From assembly GCA_031276105.1 (NCBI GenBank), contig JAISNS010000366.1, positions 1-12,116 of the forward strand: a stretch of 12,116 nt of DNA. The letters are read 5' to 3'. This document shows, piece by piece, positions 1 through 8,605 of this stretch. Origin of the DNA: Dysgonamonadaceae bacterium (lineage in GTDB: Bacteria > Bacteroidota > Bacteroidia > Bacteroidales > Azobacteroidaceae). A program made the translations under genes and the position numbers. The notes below the pieces were generated by a model. The model did not search any database, was not told the DNA's origin, and saw only the letters and a list, made by a program, of their open reading frames with translations. Every line of letters starts with the position of its first letter. Positions within the stretch are counted from its first letter, which is position 1.

Positions 1-597
1 ATGAATTATCCATCTCACAATAAAGAGATGCGCCATACGTTATTAGATAGGGAACCGGCAATTTTTATGAAGCCCGATTCTTCTTTGTTGAAAGAGGGAA
101 AACCTTTTTATATTCCCGGTTTTTCTTCGGATGTGCAATACGAGGCTGAAATTGTAGTAAAAATCAATCGCTTGGGTAAAAATATTGCCGAACGGTTTGC
201 CCACCGCTACTACGACGAAGTTACCATAGGTATTGATATGACCGCAAGAGATTTACAACAACAGTTAAGAGCAAACGCCTTGCCGTGGGAAGTATGTAAA
301 GCATTCGACAATTCGGCGGTAACAGGCGGATTTATTTCTTTAGAGAAAGAAAAAATGGATATTAACAATATGTCTTTCCATTTAGATATCAACGGAATAA
401 CCGTGCAAGAAGGAAATACAAACAGTCAGATTTTCAAAATAGACGAAATCATTGCTTATGTCAGCCGCTTTTTTACATTGAAAATGGGAGACTTGATTTA
501 CACCGGAACTCCGGCAGGTGTAGGAAAAGTACACATAAACGACCATTTACAGGGATATATCGGAGAAACAAAACTTTTGGATTTCTATATAAAATAA
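1..597 (+). CDS. Fumarylacetoacetate hydrolase (FAH) family protein, probably 5'-truncated by the window edge
   Basis: This is a metal-dependent hydrolase or isomerase of the FAH fold (the FAHD1/HpaG-like group, which acts on acylpyruvates, oxaloacetate or catechol breakdown products). The exact substrate cannot be read from sequence. Visible hallmarks are the YEAEIVVKINRLGKNI stretch with Glu48 and Glu50 as likely metal ligands, GIDMTARDLQ (Asp79, Arg83, Asp84), a Lys100-Asp103 segment, and the closing GDLIYTGTPAGVG loop at about residues 163-175. The first residues (MNYPSHNKE) match the part of the family that normally follows a short first strand ending in GMNY. The ATG at base 1 is therefore probably an internal Met, with the true start some seven codons upstream, outside the window. 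The protein is cytoplasmic, with no signal peptide. It ends 8 bp before porU, and in Porphyromonas gingivalis a FAH-family gene also precedes porU, as I recall. Family assignment is secure; the physiological role is unknown. Confidence 0.9.
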   Translation: MNYPSHNKEMRHTLLDREPAIFMKPDSSLLKEGKPFYIPGFSSDVQYEAEIVVKINRLGKNIAERFAHRYYDEVTIGIDMTARDLQQQLRANALPWEVCKAFDNSAVTGGFISLEKEKMDINNMSFHLDINGITVQEGNTNSQIFKIDEIIAYVSRFFTLKMGDLIYTGTPAGVGKVHINDHLQGYIGETKLLDFYIK

Positions 598-605
598 AAG
601 ATATT

Positions 606-3600
606 ATGAAACATTCATGTTTATATGCAGGATTGATAATCTGTTTTCAGATTTTCTTCGTTAATCCGGCCTTGTCGATAAACGACGGTTCCCGCTATGC
701 CAAAAATTCCGTGTTGGCTTCAGGCAAATGGATTCAAATACAAATCAAAGAAAGCGCCGTTTACAAACTGACTTACGAAGAGATAACGAAAATGGGTATC
801 AACAATCCGGCCAATGTCAAGATTTACGGGTATGGCGCTTGGATACTGGACGAAAATTTCACTAAACCCTATATCGACGATCTTCCCGAAGTGGCCGTCT
901 GGATGAATAAAGGTTCGGACGGAATATTCAATGCCGGCGATTTCCTCCTTTTTTACGGACGCGGCCCTGTCAAGTGGACTTACAATAGAAACGCCGATCT
1001 TTATGAGCGTGAAAACAATCCATACGCCGTTTCCGCTTCCTATTTCCTTACCGAAAGCGATAGCGGCCCCAAAATAATGGAAGAAATAAATCCTCCGAGC
1101 CTGCCGTCGACGGCGATAAACCTTACTTCTTTCGACGATTACGCTCTGCACGAAAAAGAAGAGAAAGAAGTGATTAACAGCGGACGCATGTTATTCGGTG
1201 AAAATTTTGTAGGAAAGAACACGCAAAGTTTTTCATTTTCCATTCCCGGTATCACATCCGAAACCGGAAAAATACGCATTGCTTTTGTCGGCGCTCCTCC
1301 CGCAGGAAAAACAGCGCCCCTGTCTTTATCTGTCGAAAACGTAGAACTGGTAAATTTGTCGATACTTCATCCGTCCCCCGAATACGTGAAAGCTTCTTTA
1401 GCTGATAAAAGCGTTAGTTGGACAGGGGAAAAAAAAGAACAGACAACGGTCAATGTCCAATACGATTCTGAGGGACAAACCATTGCTTATCTGGATTACA
1501 TCCTGTTGAATATGAAACGGCGCATGCAATTCTACAATACGGGATATACTTTTTTCAGAAACAAAGAAAGCCTTTCTTCCAATGTAAAATATACGATCGA
1601 AAATGCCGGCGCACAAACTTTGATTTGGGATATAACCGCCAATCAGGATGCCAAAGTCGTAAAAACAACCCGCGACGGAAATAAACTGACTTTCGGTTCT
1701 GTTCCCGATAACGTTTTGCACGAATATGTTATGATCGATTTCAGTCAACCGTTTCCCGTTCCGGCATTGATGAGCGAAATAAGTAATCAGGACTTGCATG
1801 GCATGCAAGCCGTCGATTACGTAATCATCGCTTCGGAAGTATATGCCGCTCCGGCAGAACAGTTGGCCGAACGGCATCGCCGCAACGGATTCAAAGTAGC
1901 CGTTGTCCGCCCCGAACAGATATATAACGAATTTTCATCCGGAAATCCCGATGCTACCGCCTATCGCCGCTTTATGAAAATGTTTTACGACCGTGCCGTC
2001 ACTGAAGAAGAAAAACCCGGATATTTGCTTCTTTTCGGCGACGGAATATTTGACAACCGCTTTCTTACCACCATAGGGCGCAGTTTAGATCCCCGCTATT
2101 ATTTACTAACTTTCCAGTGGGTAGAATCCTTGAATGAATCCGCTTCCTACGGGACCGACGATTATTTTGGTTTTTTGGACGACAACGAAGGCGTGGCTTT
2201 GGACCTGGACGATCTGGACATCGGAATCGGACGGTTTCCGGTAAGTTCACTCGCTCAGGCGCAAAATGCAGTAAACAAAGTGATTGATTATATGGATAAA
2301 TCTCCTTTGGGAGAATGGAAAAACAGAGTCGTATCTACCGCCGACAATGCCGATTCTAAAAGTTCGCCGGTACATGCAAGGCAAGCCAACGATATTGCCG
2401 AATACATCGAATCAAGCAATCCTCAATATATAATAACCAAATCGTATATGGACGCCTTCAATCCGGTAAATATCAATGGCAAAACGACATTTCCGGATGC
2501 TAAAAAGAAGTTTCTGGATGCTGTGAAAAGCGGATGTTTCCTGCTGAATTATACGGGGCATGGAAGCCCAAGCTCCTGGTCGGAAGAAGATATGCTGAAT
2601 ATTGTGGACGTCCGGCAAATGAGTTCCGAAGGGCTTCCGCTATGGATAACCGCCACGTGCGATTTCGGCTGGTTCGACAGCAGCGTTACCTCCGGCGGCG
2701 AAGAAGCCTTTTTGAATAAAAAAGGCGGCGCTATCGCTTTGTTTACGACAAGCCGCATTGTATATTCGAGTGATAATCTTGTTATTAATGATAAGCTGGT
2801 ACGAAATATTTTTTCTAAACCTAACGGCCAAAGACTTCGTTTAGGCGATATTGCCCGTAAAAGTAAAAAAGAGGTAGATGCCGCCATGTCAACTAAACGC
2901 AACCACAACAAACTTAATTACATTCTTCTGGGAGATCCCGGAATGCAACTGAATTATCCGGTCTTGAACATTGAACTGGAAAAGATTAACGGCGAAATGA
3001 TTGATGCAACAAAAACATATATCTTCCGGACAATGGAAGATGTAACGCTGGAAGGAAACATAACGGATGCAAACGGAAATATCGCTACCGGTTTCAACGG
3101 AAATATCAAAGCAACCATATTCGACGGAAAACAACTCATAAAAGCGCTTTCTCCAAGTCCGGACGGAACGTATTTTACTTTTCCCGATTATCCCAGCCGG
3201 ATTTTCTCCGGAAGTAAAGAAGTTACCGCCGGCAAATTTTCCATTTCTTTTACGGTTCCTTTAGATATTGCCTATAACAAAGAAAACGGTAAAATCAGTT
3301 TTTACGCCTACGATGAAAATTCAGGCATGGATGCAAACGGATATTATAAAAATTTCCTCTTTGCCGGTTCGGAAGGTAACATTGATTCCGATATTGGAGA
3401 GCCGGAAATACGGCAACTGTTCCTCAATTCGGAATCTTTCCAAAATGGCGACGACGTCAACGAAACGCCGTTCTTTGTCGCCCGCGTTTATGATGAAAAA
3501 GGAATTAACATGAGCGGAAACGGATTGGGACACGATATAACGGTTTGTATCGACAATTCGGCTCAACGTACCTATACGCTTAATTCGTATTTTGTTGCAG

Positions 3601-4049
3601 ACGGACAAGAAGGTGAAGTCCGCTTTGCGATTCCGGAACTGCCCGAAGGAAAGCACCAATTAGTGTTCAAAGTATGGAACATCCTGAACCGTTCGATCAG
3701 CGATACCTTGCACTTTAACGTAATCAAAGGCTTGAAACCCAATTTATACGACATTACGGCAACGCATATTCCGGCACGCGACTTCACCCATTTCCTCTTA
3801 ATACACGATCGACCCGAATCAATTATTGATGTGGAATTATTTGTGTACGACGTAACGGGACGCACCATTTGGTCTCATAAGGAAACCGGTTCTTCTTCAT
3901 GGCTGAAACAGTATGAAATCGAATGGAATTTAACCGACAATTCCGGCAAACGGGTAGAACAGGGAATTTATGTTTACCGGGCAATCATAAACGCGCCGGA
4001 AGGCAAAGAAGCCACAAAAGCTAAAAAAATAATCGTATTGAAACAATAA
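606..4049 (+). CDS. porU: Type IX secretion system sortase PorU (peptidase family C25)
   Basis: PorU is the cell-surface, gingipain-like sortase of the type IX secretion system. It removes the C-terminal signal domain of cargo and links the cargo to A-LPS within the PorU-V-Q-Z attachment complex. The 1147 residues are close to the roughly 1158 of P. gingivalis PorU. A signal peptide covers residues 1-24 (cleavage likely after ALS). A long N-terminal beta-rich region is followed by the C25 protease domain at about 405-785, starting at YVIIAS and ending at LLGDPGMQLNYP. The catalytic pair is visible: His652 in NYTGHGSPSSW and Cys685 in ITATCDFGWF. Their 33-residue spacing fits the P. gingivalis enzyme, whose catalytic Cys is reported as Cys690. 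After further beta domains, a FlgD-like/T9SS-type C-terminal domain (about 1044-1147) ends in QGIYVYRA and KKIIVLKQ. In PorU this tail is known to be retained, not cleaved. The gene lies 8 bp after the FAH gene and 44 bp before porV. Confidence 0.96.
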   Translation: MKHSCLYAGLIICFQIFFVNPALSINDGSRYAKNSVLASGKWIQIQIKESAVYKLTYEEITKMGINNPANVKIYGYGAWILDENFTKPYIDDLPEVAVWMNKGSDGIFNAGDFLLFYGRGPVKWTYNRNADLYERENNPYAVSASYFLTESDSGPKIMEEINPPSLPSTAINLTSFDDYALHEKEEKEVINSGRMLFGENFVGKNTQSFSFSIPGITSETGKIRIAFVGAPPAGKTAPLSLSVENVELVNLSILHPSPEYVKASLADKSVSWTGEKKEQTTVNVQYDSEGQTIAYLDYILLNMKRRMQFYNTGYTFFRNKESLSSNVKYTIENAGAQTLIWDITANQDAKVVKTTRDGNKLTFGSVPDNVLHEYVMIDFSQPFPVPALMSEISNQDLHGMQAVDYVIIASEVYAAPAEQLAERHRRNGFKVAVVRPEQIYNEFSSGNPDATAYRRFMKMFYDRAVTEEEKPGYLLLFGDGIFDNRFLTTIGRSLDPRYYLLTFQWVESLNESASYGTDDYFGFLDDNEGVALDLDDLDIGIGRFPVSSLAQAQNAVNKVIDYMDKSPLGEWKNRVVSTADNADSKSSPVHARQANDIAEYIESSNPQYIITKSYMDAFNPVNINGKTTFPDAKKKFLDAVKSGCFLLNYTGHGSPSSWSEEDMLNIVDVRQMSSEGLPLWITATCDFGWFDSSVTSGGEEAFLNKKGGAIALFTTSRIVYSSDNLVINDKLVRNIFSKPNGQRLRLGDIARKSKKEVDAAMSTKRNHNKLNYILLGDPGMQLNYPVLNIELEKINGEMIDATKTYIFRTMEDVTLEGNITDANGNIATGFNGNIKATIFDGKQLIKALSPSPDGTYFTFPDYPSRIFSGSKEVTAGKFSISFTVPLDIAYNKENGKISFYAYDENSGMDANGYYKNFLFAGSEGNIDSDIGEPEIRQLFLNSESFQNGDDVNETPFFVARVYDEKGINMSGNGLGHDITVCIDNSAQRTYTLNSYFVADGQEGEVRFAIPELPEGKHQLVFKVWNILNRSISDTLHFNVIKGLKPNLYDITATHIPARDFTHFLLIHDRPESIIDVELFVYDVTGRTIWSHKETGSSSWLKQYEIEWNLTDNSGKRVEQGIYVYRAIINAPEGKEATKAKKIIVLKQ

Positions 4050-4093
4050 AACGACGAAATTAACAGTTTATACAAAAGAAAAAAACGACAGGA

Positions 4094-5275
4094 ATGAATA
4101 AAATTAAATTTGGAGCAATTATTTTTCTAAGTATTTATACTTCACTTATTATACAGGCACAGGAGGATGATGGCAGCGGAAGAAGTTCGCTCAACATCGT
4201 TACCGTAAGCGTACCTTCGCTAACCATAGCGCCCGACGCCCGCGGAGGAGGGATGGGAGACATCGGCGCCGCTACCGAACCCGATATGGCTTCCCAATAC
4301 TGGAATCCGGCCAAATATGCGTTTGCATACAGCAAAGCCGGCGTCAGCCTTTCCTACACCCCCTGGTTGAGAAGTTTGGTAAGCGATATTGATTTGGTCT
4401 ATCTTTCCGGATTCTATAAATTAGGCGACAGCGACCGTCATGCACTCGGAGCCTCTTTGCGGTATTTTTCGCTGGGAGAAATTGCCTTAACCGATATATC
4501 AGGAACGGAATCAACCCGCATCAGTCCTTACGAAATGGCTGTGGACGCCGGTTATTCGATGAAAGTGACCGAAACATTCGCCCTGTCTGCCGTATTCCGT
4601 TTTATTTATTCGGATATGGGAACCAATGTCGATGGCGCTTCGGATTTGCAACCGGGATCGGCTTTCGCCGCAGATATAGCCGGATATTACCACAACTACC
4701 TGATGCTGGGAAACAGCGAATGTTTATGGGGATTGGGCTTTAACATATCCAATATCGGAAGTAAAATTTCGTACGACGGAGGAAATAATTCGTATTTTAT
4801 TCCGACCAATCTGCGGCTGGGAACTTCGTTGCTTTTCCCGATGGACGATTACAATACGCTTTCGTTGAGCGTAGATGCAAACAAATATTTAGTGCCGACT
4901 CCGCCCGATCTTTCCGAAGTTGATGACAAAACAGCCGCTTTAAACAAATACAAGGAAACAGCGCCCATTAGTGGAATTTTCAAATCCTTCGGCGATGCTC
5001 CCGGAGGAGCCAAAGAAGAATTTCAGGAAATATCCTGGTCTTTTGGCGCAGAATATGCTTACGACAACAAGTTTTTCGTTCGAGGCGGTTATTTTTATGA
5101 AAATCCCAACAAAGGAAACCGGCAATATTTTTCCGCAGGCGTTGGATTCAAACTGACGGCATTCCAGTTAGACGCCGCTTACCTGATCTCTACCGTCCCG
5201 TCCAATCCGTTAGATCAGACGATTCGCATCGCGTTGACTTTCGACATGGATGGTTTAAAAAACTTAGTGCGATAA
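4094..5275 (+). CDS. porV: Type IX secretion system outer-membrane protein PorV (LptO)
   Basis: PorV is a FadL-like outer-membrane beta-barrel. It picks up T9SS cargo from the Sov/SprA translocon and carries it to the PorU sortase, and it was also described as LptO for its role in LPS O-deacylation. The 393-residue product has a signal peptide of about 22 residues (cleavage likely after IQA, before QEDD). The N-terminal region contains the PorV-typical APDARGGGMGDIGAA segment and then QYWNPAK, which form the plug start seen in the PorV/PorQ family. Alternating hydrophobic-polar strands follow to the end, and the last strand closes with IRIALTFDM. It follows porU by 44 bp with no promoter-like motif between them. 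An AGGA stretch directly abuts the ATG and is too close to be a normal ribosome-binding site. The stop codon overlaps the ispF start by one base (TAATG). PorQ is the nearest paralogue, but the length and the position next to porU favour PorV. Confidence 0.95.
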   Translation: MNKIKFGAIIFLSIYTSLIIQAQEDDGSGRSSLNIVTVSVPSLTIAPDARGGGMGDIGAATEPDMASQYWNPAKYAFAYSKAGVSLSYTPWLRSLVSDIDLVYLSGFYKLGDSDRHALGASLRYFSLGEIALTDISGTESTRISPYEMAVDAGYSMKVTETFALSAVFRFIYSDMGTNVDGASDLQPGSAFAADIAGYYHNYLMLGNSECLWGLGFNISNIGSKISYDGGNNSYFIPTNLRLGTSLLFPMDDYNTLSLSVDANKYLVPTPPDLSEVDDKTAALNKYKETAPISGIFKSFGDAPGGAKEEFQEISWSFGAEYAYDNKFFVRGGYFYENPNKGNRQYFSAGVGFKLTAFQLDAAYLISTVPSNPLDQTIRIALTFDMDGLKNLVR

Positions 5276-5760
5276 TGAAAAAAATCAGGGTCGGCTTCGG
5301 ATACGATGTGCACCGCTTTGCCGAAAATCGCAAATTGTGGCTGGGCGGTATTCAAGTACCTCACGACAAAGGATTAGAAGGACATTCGGATGCGGATGTC
5401 CTTATTCATGCTTTATGCGACGCCTTATTGGGCGCTGCACATGCAAGAAATATCGGCTACCATTTTCCCGACACGGATGCGGCTTTCGAGCATATCGACA
5501 GTAAAATTCTGCTGCAAAAAACGATGGAAATCATACGTTCCAAAGGCTACGAACCGGGAAATGCTGATATTACGGTTTGTGCCGAAAAGCCGAAACTCAA
5601 TCCGTTTATTCCGTCCATGCAATCGTGTTTAGCCCGGATAATGGGCGTCGATGAAGAAGACGTTTCCATAAAGGCAACCACTTCCGAGCAAATGGGATTT
5701 GTCGGAAGGGGAGAAGGCATTGCAGCTTATGCGACCGTATTGATAGAACGTGTTTCATAA
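5275..5760 (+). CDS. ispF: 2-C-methyl-D-erythritol 2,4-cyclodiphosphate synthase
   Basis: IspF cyclises CDP-ME-2-phosphate to MEcPP, releasing CMP, in the non-mevalonate (MEP) isoprenoid pathway in the cytoplasm. It works as a homotrimer with active sites at subunit interfaces. At 161 residues it has the normal length. The divalent-metal ligands are all present: Asp11 and His13 in GYDVHRF and His45 in VLIHALCD, equivalent to E. coli Asp8, His10 and His42. The HSDAD motif (37-41), HFPDTD (63-68) and the C-terminal ATTSEQMGFVGRGEGIA signature (about 135-151) are intact. One position differs: Asn59 in ARNIG sits where E. coli has Asp56 in GDIG, a residue I recall as binding the CDP ribose. The start codon overlaps the porV stop, which suggests translational coupling. 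The link to T9SS genes is positional; ispF next to porV also occurs in P. gingivalis, as I recall. Confidence 0.97.
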   Translation: MKKIRVGFGYDVHRFAENRKLWLGGIQVPHDKGLEGHSDADVLIHALCDALLGAAHARNIGYHFPDTDAAFEHIDSKILLQKTMEIIRSKGYEPGNADITVCAEKPKLNPFIPSMQSCLARIMGVDEEDVSIKATTSEQMGFVGRGEGIAAYATVLIERVS

Positions 5761-5775
5761 TACAATCTCCCAATA

Positions 5776-7359
5776 ATGAAAATTTTACCGATTCTTGTTC
5801 TGCTTTTTTGTACCGGCATTTCTGCTGCACAGAAAACGGTTATGTACCGGCTCATCCTGACCGATAAAGGAATTTCGCCGTACAGCATCGACAGACCCGA
5901 AGAATTTCTTTCGCCCAAATCCATCGACCGGCGAATCCGGCAAGGGTTTCCTGTCGATGAAACGGATTTGCCTATCAGTCCGACTTATTTCGATGCCGTG
6001 ATCGAAACCGGCGCTTCTATCCGCACTTACAGTAAGTGGGTCAAAACCATTGTCGTGGACGTTTCAAACGAAGAAACGGTGGAATTATTACGCGAACTGC
6101 CTTTCGTAAGCCGGCTGTATCCGGTTTGGGAAGGCGTTATTACTCAAGCGCCTTTTCCATTTTTTACATCCGGTTTTTATTCGGAACTTTACGGGAGCAG
6201 TTTTACTCAAATCAGCCTTCAGAATGGACATTTGCTTCACGAACAGGGATATTACGGAAAAAATATCAGCATCGCCGTTATGGATGGCGGTTTTTTAGAT
6301 GCGGATAATATCACGTGTTTTGATCCGTCTAAAATTCTCGGCGTAAAGAATTTCACTCATGAAAATGAAAATCCGTTGCGCAGTATAATGGATCACGGAA
6401 CGAAAGTTCTTTCCTGTATGCTGGCCAATCAGCCGCAGGAAATGATGGGAACGGCTCCGGAAGCGGAATATTACCTTTTCAAAACCGAAGTAAACGGAAG
6501 CGAATTTCCGGTAGAAGAAGACTATTGGGTAGCCGGCGTAGAATATGCCGACAGTTTGGGAGTGGATATCGTATCTACTTCGCTGGGCTATTTCACCTTT
6601 CCCACGAAACCCGAATGGGATCACACGCAGTCGGAATTGGACGGTCAAACGGTTCCTGCGAGCCGTGCAGCCTCGATGGCGGCTTATAAAGGCATGATTT
6701 TATGCAATTCGGCAGGAAACGAGCAACGAAACGTGTGGGGAAAAATCGCTTTCCCTTCCGATGCGGATAATATACTTACGGTAGGCGCCGTTGCAAGCGA
6801 TTCTACCTTAGCCTCTTTCTCTTCCGTGGGATACAGCAGCGACGGAAGGGTTAAGCCGGATATTGTAGCAATGGGCGTCAATACGACCGTGTGGGGGCCA
6901 ACCGGAAAAAGGACGGACGGCAATGGAACCTCTTTTTCCTGTCCCATTATTTCCGGATCGGTAGCTTCGCTATGGCAAGCTCTTCCGAAACTGAACAGCT
7001 TGGAATTGATGGATTTAATTCGGAAATCGGCAAACCGCTATCAAAATCCGGACAACGAATACGGTTATGGAATACCGGATTTTTTCAAAGCATATAACGA
7101 AGGAAAAAAGGAAGTTTCGATTCCTCGTTCACCGCTTCCCGGAGAACTGGTCGCCAGCCCGGAAGGAAACCGGCTCTATATCCGGAATAATGACTCTCCC
7201 AATGCCCGGATAAGCATTTATACAACTATGGGAACCAAAGCAATGGAAACTCCCGCCACCTCCGCTTACATCGACACATCAAATTTACGCAAAGGCATTT
7301 ACATTGCCTGTATGCAAAAAGAGGATAAACGCTATATCTGCAAATTCATAAAACAATAG
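5776..7359 (+). CDS. Secreted subtilisin-like (S8) serine protease with a T9SS-type C-terminal sorting tail
   Basis: This is an extracytoplasmic endopeptidase of the subtilase family. A signal peptide spans residues 1-18 (cleavage near ISA, before AQ). Residues 20-120 form a pro-region typical of Bacteroidota subtilases (FLSPKSIDRRIRQG, then LPISPTYFD and SKWVKT), expected to be removed on maturation. The catalytic triad is clear: Asp170 in IAVMDGGF, His207 in DHGTKVLS and Ser386 in NGTSFSCP. The oxyanion Asn315 is in NSAGNE. The last 75 residues or so (NRLYIRNND, then ISIYTTMGTKAM, LRKGIYIACM and ending KFIKQ) look like a type A T9SS sorting domain. This fits export through the PorU/PorV system encoded just upstream. 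It starts 15 bp after ispF and ends 1 bp before xseA, so it is embedded in the operon. The substrate is not predictable. The tail assignment is less certain than the protease assignment because the tail is short. Confidence 0.92.
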   Translation: MKILPILVLLFCTGISAAQKTVMYRLILTDKGISPYSIDRPEEFLSPKSIDRRIRQGFPVDETDLPISPTYFDAVIETGASIRTYSKWVKTIVVDVSNEETVELLRELPFVSRLYPVWEGVITQAPFPFFTSGFYSELYGSSFTQISLQNGHLLHEQGYYGKNISIAVMDGGFLDADNITCFDPSKILGVKNFTHENENPLRSIMDHGTKVLSCMLANQPQEMMGTAPEAEYYLFKTEVNGSEFPVEEDYWVAGVEYADSLGVDIVSTSLGYFTFPTKPEWDHTQSELDGQTVPASRAASMAAYKGMILCNSAGNEQRNVWGKIAFPSDADNILTVGAVASDSTLASFSSVGYSSDGRVKPDIVAMGVNTTVWGPTGKRTDGNGTSFSCPIISGSVASLWQALPKLNSLELMDLIRKSANRYQNPDNEYGYGIPDFFKAYNEGKKEVSIPRSPLPGELVASPEGNRLYIRNNDSPNARISIYTTMGTKAMETPATSAYIDTSNLRKGIYIACMQKEDKRYICKFIKQ

Positions 7360-7360
7360 C

Positions 7361-8596
7361 ATGGATTTTCTCACACTGTCGCAATTAAATTCGCTGATTG
7401 CCTGCGAAATAAAACAGGCTTTCCCCGACACTTATTGGCTGCTGGCCGAAACAAGCGACGTCCGTTTCAACAATAATGGCCACTGTTACTTGGAATTCAT
7501 TGAAAAAGAAGAAAAAAACGGCAACATCATTGCCAAAGCGAGAGCCTATATCTGGAAAAATACCTTTCAGGTACTAAAACCGTATTTTGAAGAAAAAACC
7601 GGGCAATCGTTTGTATCGGGCATTAAAGTACTTGTCAAGGTCTCTGTCGATTTCAATACCGTATATGGATATGGATTAAGTATTTACGACATCGACCCTA
7701 CTTATACTCTGGGCGATATCCAACGCCGGCGACAGGAAATTCTCCGGCGATTGGAAGAAGACGGGATACTTGATATGAACAAGGAATTGGAAATGCCTGC
7801 ATTGCCTCAACGGGTGGCCATCATCACTTCTCCCACGGCGGCCGGCTACGAAGATTTCCAAAATCATTTGCTTCGCAATGAACAGGGATTCGTATTTTAT
7901 CCCCGTCTGTTTCCTGCCATTATGCAAGGCGAGCAAACCGAAAATTCAATCATTGCCGCTTTGGAAAAAATCTATGAATACCGCGACCGGTTCGACGTAG
8001 TGGTGATTATTCGCGGAGGAGGCGCCAGTTCGGATTTATCAGGTTTCGATTCATACCCCTTGGCTTCGCATTGTGCACAGTTTCCTTTGCCGATCATCAC
8101 CGGAATAGGACATGAGAGGGATAATACCATACTTGATTTCGTTGCATGGCGACGGGCTAAAACGCCGACGGCAGTTGCCGATTACTTGGTTAGCCTGTCG
8201 GAAAAAACGTTGGAAACTTTGGAAGAAATGCGGACATCCATTGTTTACGGGGTAACGCAACAAATGGAAACAGCAAATACATCGCTTCAAAAAATGAGAC
8301 TTCGATTCCCGCTGTATCTGAACACAATATTGGAACGACATAATTATGCCGTCCAATCGTTAACGGCAGAAATCCAACGGTCAACCCAACAATTTTTTCA
8401 GGATAAAGAAACTCGCTTAAAAGAAAAAGAATCGTTTTTCCACTTGTCCTCACCCGCCTACATTCTTGCCAAAGGCTATTCCATCACTTTGAAAGACGGG
8501 AAAAGCGTAAAAACAGCAAAAACGTTGAAAAACAACGATGTTATACGGACGCTTCTGGCCGACGGCGAAATAGTCAGCGTTGTAACTACTTGCTAA
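7361..8596 (+). CDS. xseA: Exodeoxyribonuclease VII large subunit
   Basis: XseA is the catalytic subunit of exonuclease VII, which degrades single-stranded DNA from both ends to oligonucleotides during repair. The 411-residue product has an N-terminal OB-fold DNA-binding domain (about 1-110, containing WLLAETSDVRF and GHCYLEF) and then the catalytic domain. Residues matching those reported as essential in E. coli (Asp155, Arg205, His238, Asp241) can be placed at Asp165 in SPTAAGYEDF, Arg218 in IIRGGGASSDL, and His251 and Asp254 in GIGHERDNTI. The motif RRAKTPTAVADYL follows. A coiled-coil region runs from about 278 to 360, the part that binds the small subunit XseB, before a short C-terminal beta segment (ILAKGYSITL). 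It begins 1 bp after the S8 protease stop and is the last gene of the plus-strand operon. No xseB follows, which is unusual because the small-subunit gene often lies next to xseA. Confidence 0.97.
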   Translation: MDFLTLSQLNSLIACEIKQAFPDTYWLLAETSDVRFNNNGHCYLEFIEKEEKNGNIIAKARAYIWKNTFQVLKPYFEEKTGQSFVSGIKVLVKVSVDFNTVYGYGLSIYDIDPTYTLGDIQRRRQEILRRLEEDGILDMNKELEMPALPQRVAIITSPTAAGYEDFQNHLLRNEQGFVFYPRLFPAIMQGEQTENSIIAALEKIYEYRDRFDVVVIIRGGGASSDLSGFDSYPLASHCAQFPLPIITGIGHERDNTILDFVAWRRAKTPTAVADYLVSLSEKTLETLEEMRTSIVYGVTQQMETANTSLQKMRLRFPLYLNTILERHNYAVQSLTAEIQRSTQQFFQDKETRLKEKESFFHLSSPAYILAKGYSITLKDGKSVKTAKTLKNNDVIRTLLADGEIVSVVTTC

Positions 8597-8605
8597 ACCG
8601 GACGT

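Noticed and set aside
720..1151. Minus-strand open frame inside porU (and similar frames at 1398-1877 and 2549-2911)
   Set aside because: These are shadows of the intact 1147-codon porU frame, with no start signals and no recognisable domains.
4090..4096. AGGA directly before the porV ATG as a Shine-Dalgarno site
   Set aside because: There is no spacer between it and the start codon, and Bacteroidota use such sites little, so it does not decide the start.
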